Shown here: in pieces, positions 5,132 to 5,436 of the stretch | Layout of the letters: each line of letters opens with the position of its first letter | Position numbering within the stretch: the first letter of the stretch is position 1 | Assembly (NCBI GenBank): GCA_026387595.1 | Contig: JAPLLL010000125.1 | Location: 1-5,436 of the forward strand | Length of the DNA: 5,436 bases | Reading direction: 5' to 3' | Origin: Candidatus Omnitrophota bacterium | Lineage (GTDB): Bacteria > Omnitrophota > Gorgyraeia > JABMQH01 | The notes under the pieces: model-generated | Told to the model about the DNA's origin: nothing | Databases searched by the model: none | The model's input: only the letters and a program-made list of their open reading frames with translations | Made by a program: the position numbers and the translations under genes

Positions 5132-5436
5132 ATGGAAAACACACAAAAGATCAAAAAGATCTTAACCGAAAGCGCGCAGGTAAACCGGGGCCTGATAAGG
5201 CATGCCCTTGAAATCCAAAAGATCGCGGATAAAATGATCTCAGCCGCAAAGAAGGGCGGAACCATTTATATTATCGGTAACGGCGGAAGCGCTGCAGACA
5301 GCCAGCATATGGCGGCTGAACTCATAGGCAGGTTCAAAAAGGAAAGGCGGGCCATACCCGCAGTGGCGCTTACAACCGACACCTCCGCGCTTACCGCCAT
5401 AGGAAACGATTATGGTTTTGAACAGATTTTTTCAAG
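5132..5436 (+). CDS. gmhA: Sedoheptulose-7-phosphate isomerase (GmhA-like SIS protein), 3'-truncated by window edge
   Basis: GmhA converts sedoheptulose 7-phosphate to D-glycero-D-manno-heptose 7-phosphate, the first step toward ADP-heptose for LPS core or other heptosylated glycans. The visible 101 residues start with a helical segment (about 1-40), then the SIS sugar-phosphate loop YIIGNGGSAADSQH (46-59), followed by MAAELIGRF with His59 and Glu63, the latter at the position of the E. coli catalytic Glu65. The stretch TTDTSALTAIGNDYGFEQIFS (81-101) is characteristic of GmhA. The related DnaA-binding protein DiaA lacks the AAEL glutamate, so GmhA is preferred. The frame is open at the right edge; the C-terminal half with the second catalytic histidine is not seen. 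The start lies 3 bp after pfkA with no clear Shine-Dalgarno, suggesting translational coupling. A heptose kinase gene such as hldE might follow, but this is outside the window. Confidence 0.92.
   Translation, partial: MENTQKIKKILTESAQVNRGLIRHALEIQKIADKMISAAKKGGTIYIIGNGGSAADSQHMAAELIGRFKKERRAIPAVALTTDTSALTAIGNDYGFEQIFS

Noticed and set aside
4259..5146. Long open frame on the minus strand (295 codons) opposite the phosphofructokinase gene
   Set aside because: The + strand frame encodes a full-length phosphofructokinase with all family motifs. The antisense translation is rich in Cys, His and Phe, shows no recognisable domain and has no ribosome binding site I can support, so it is a shadow of codon usage.
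5132..5436. DiaA-type DnaA regulator instead of GmhA
   Set aside because: The AAEL glutamate at the GmhA catalytic position and the TTDTSALTAIGNDYGFEQIFS stretch match GmhA, whereas DiaA lacks the glutamate.

Overview
This window is a single co-directional run of eight genes on the + strand. The first and last are cut by the window edges. The gene content suggests a Gram-negative or diderm bacterium from an uncultivated lineage. A gmhA-like gene at the right end points to ADP-heptose/LPS-core precursor synthesis. The left part has the pepP-efp-accB-accC-asp23 order familiar from Firmicutes such as Bacillus subtilis. Base composition is near balanced, and ATA (Ile) and AGG (Arg) codons are frequent throughout. 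An Omnitrophota-like or related PVC-neighbourhood origin is my best guess; it is an inference from gene mix and codon style, not something the sequence proves.

Layout. 2-748: C-terminal catalytic part of an M24 (Xaa-Pro) aminopeptidase, open through the left edge. 732-1292: elongation factor P, overlapping the peptidase by 17 bp. 1295-1753: biotin carboxyl carrier protein AccB. 1753-3090: biotin carboxylase AccC. 3087-3449: Asp23/Gls24 (DUF322) protein, overlapping accC by ATGA. 3450-3529: the only real intergenic gap, 80 bp, holding two back-to-back potential hairpins just before the next Shine-Dalgarno. 3530-4078: AmaP-like two-TM membrane anchor with an Asp23-like cytoplasmic domain. 4100-5128: group III 6-phosphofructokinase with the active-site residues of the pyrophosphate-dependent type. 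5132-5436: N-terminal two-fifths or more of a GmhA-type sedoheptulose-7-phosphate isomerase, running off the right edge. No RNA genes, mobile elements, CRISPR arrays or clear rho-independent terminators were seen.

How the genes fit together. AccB and AccC form the biotin half of acetyl-CoA carboxylase, the first step of fatty acid synthesis; the carboxyltransferase subunits AccA/AccD are not in the window. The tightly coupled Asp23 protein matches B. subtilis YqhY, which is also encoded after accC and is genetically linked to acetyl-CoA carboxylase activity. In this window it is followed by its probable membrane partner AmaP, so the locus may connect carboxylase control to the membrane. The downstream pair, PPi-type phosphofructokinase and GmhA, can both in principle act at sedoheptulose-7-phosphate and may link central sugar-phosphate metabolism to heptose synthesis.

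Most of the window is well-recognised housekeeping. The points most worth checking are the Asp23-AmaP module attached to the acc operon, the tandem hairpins before amaP, the PPi signature of the phosphofructokinase, and a clean six-residue deletion in AccC.
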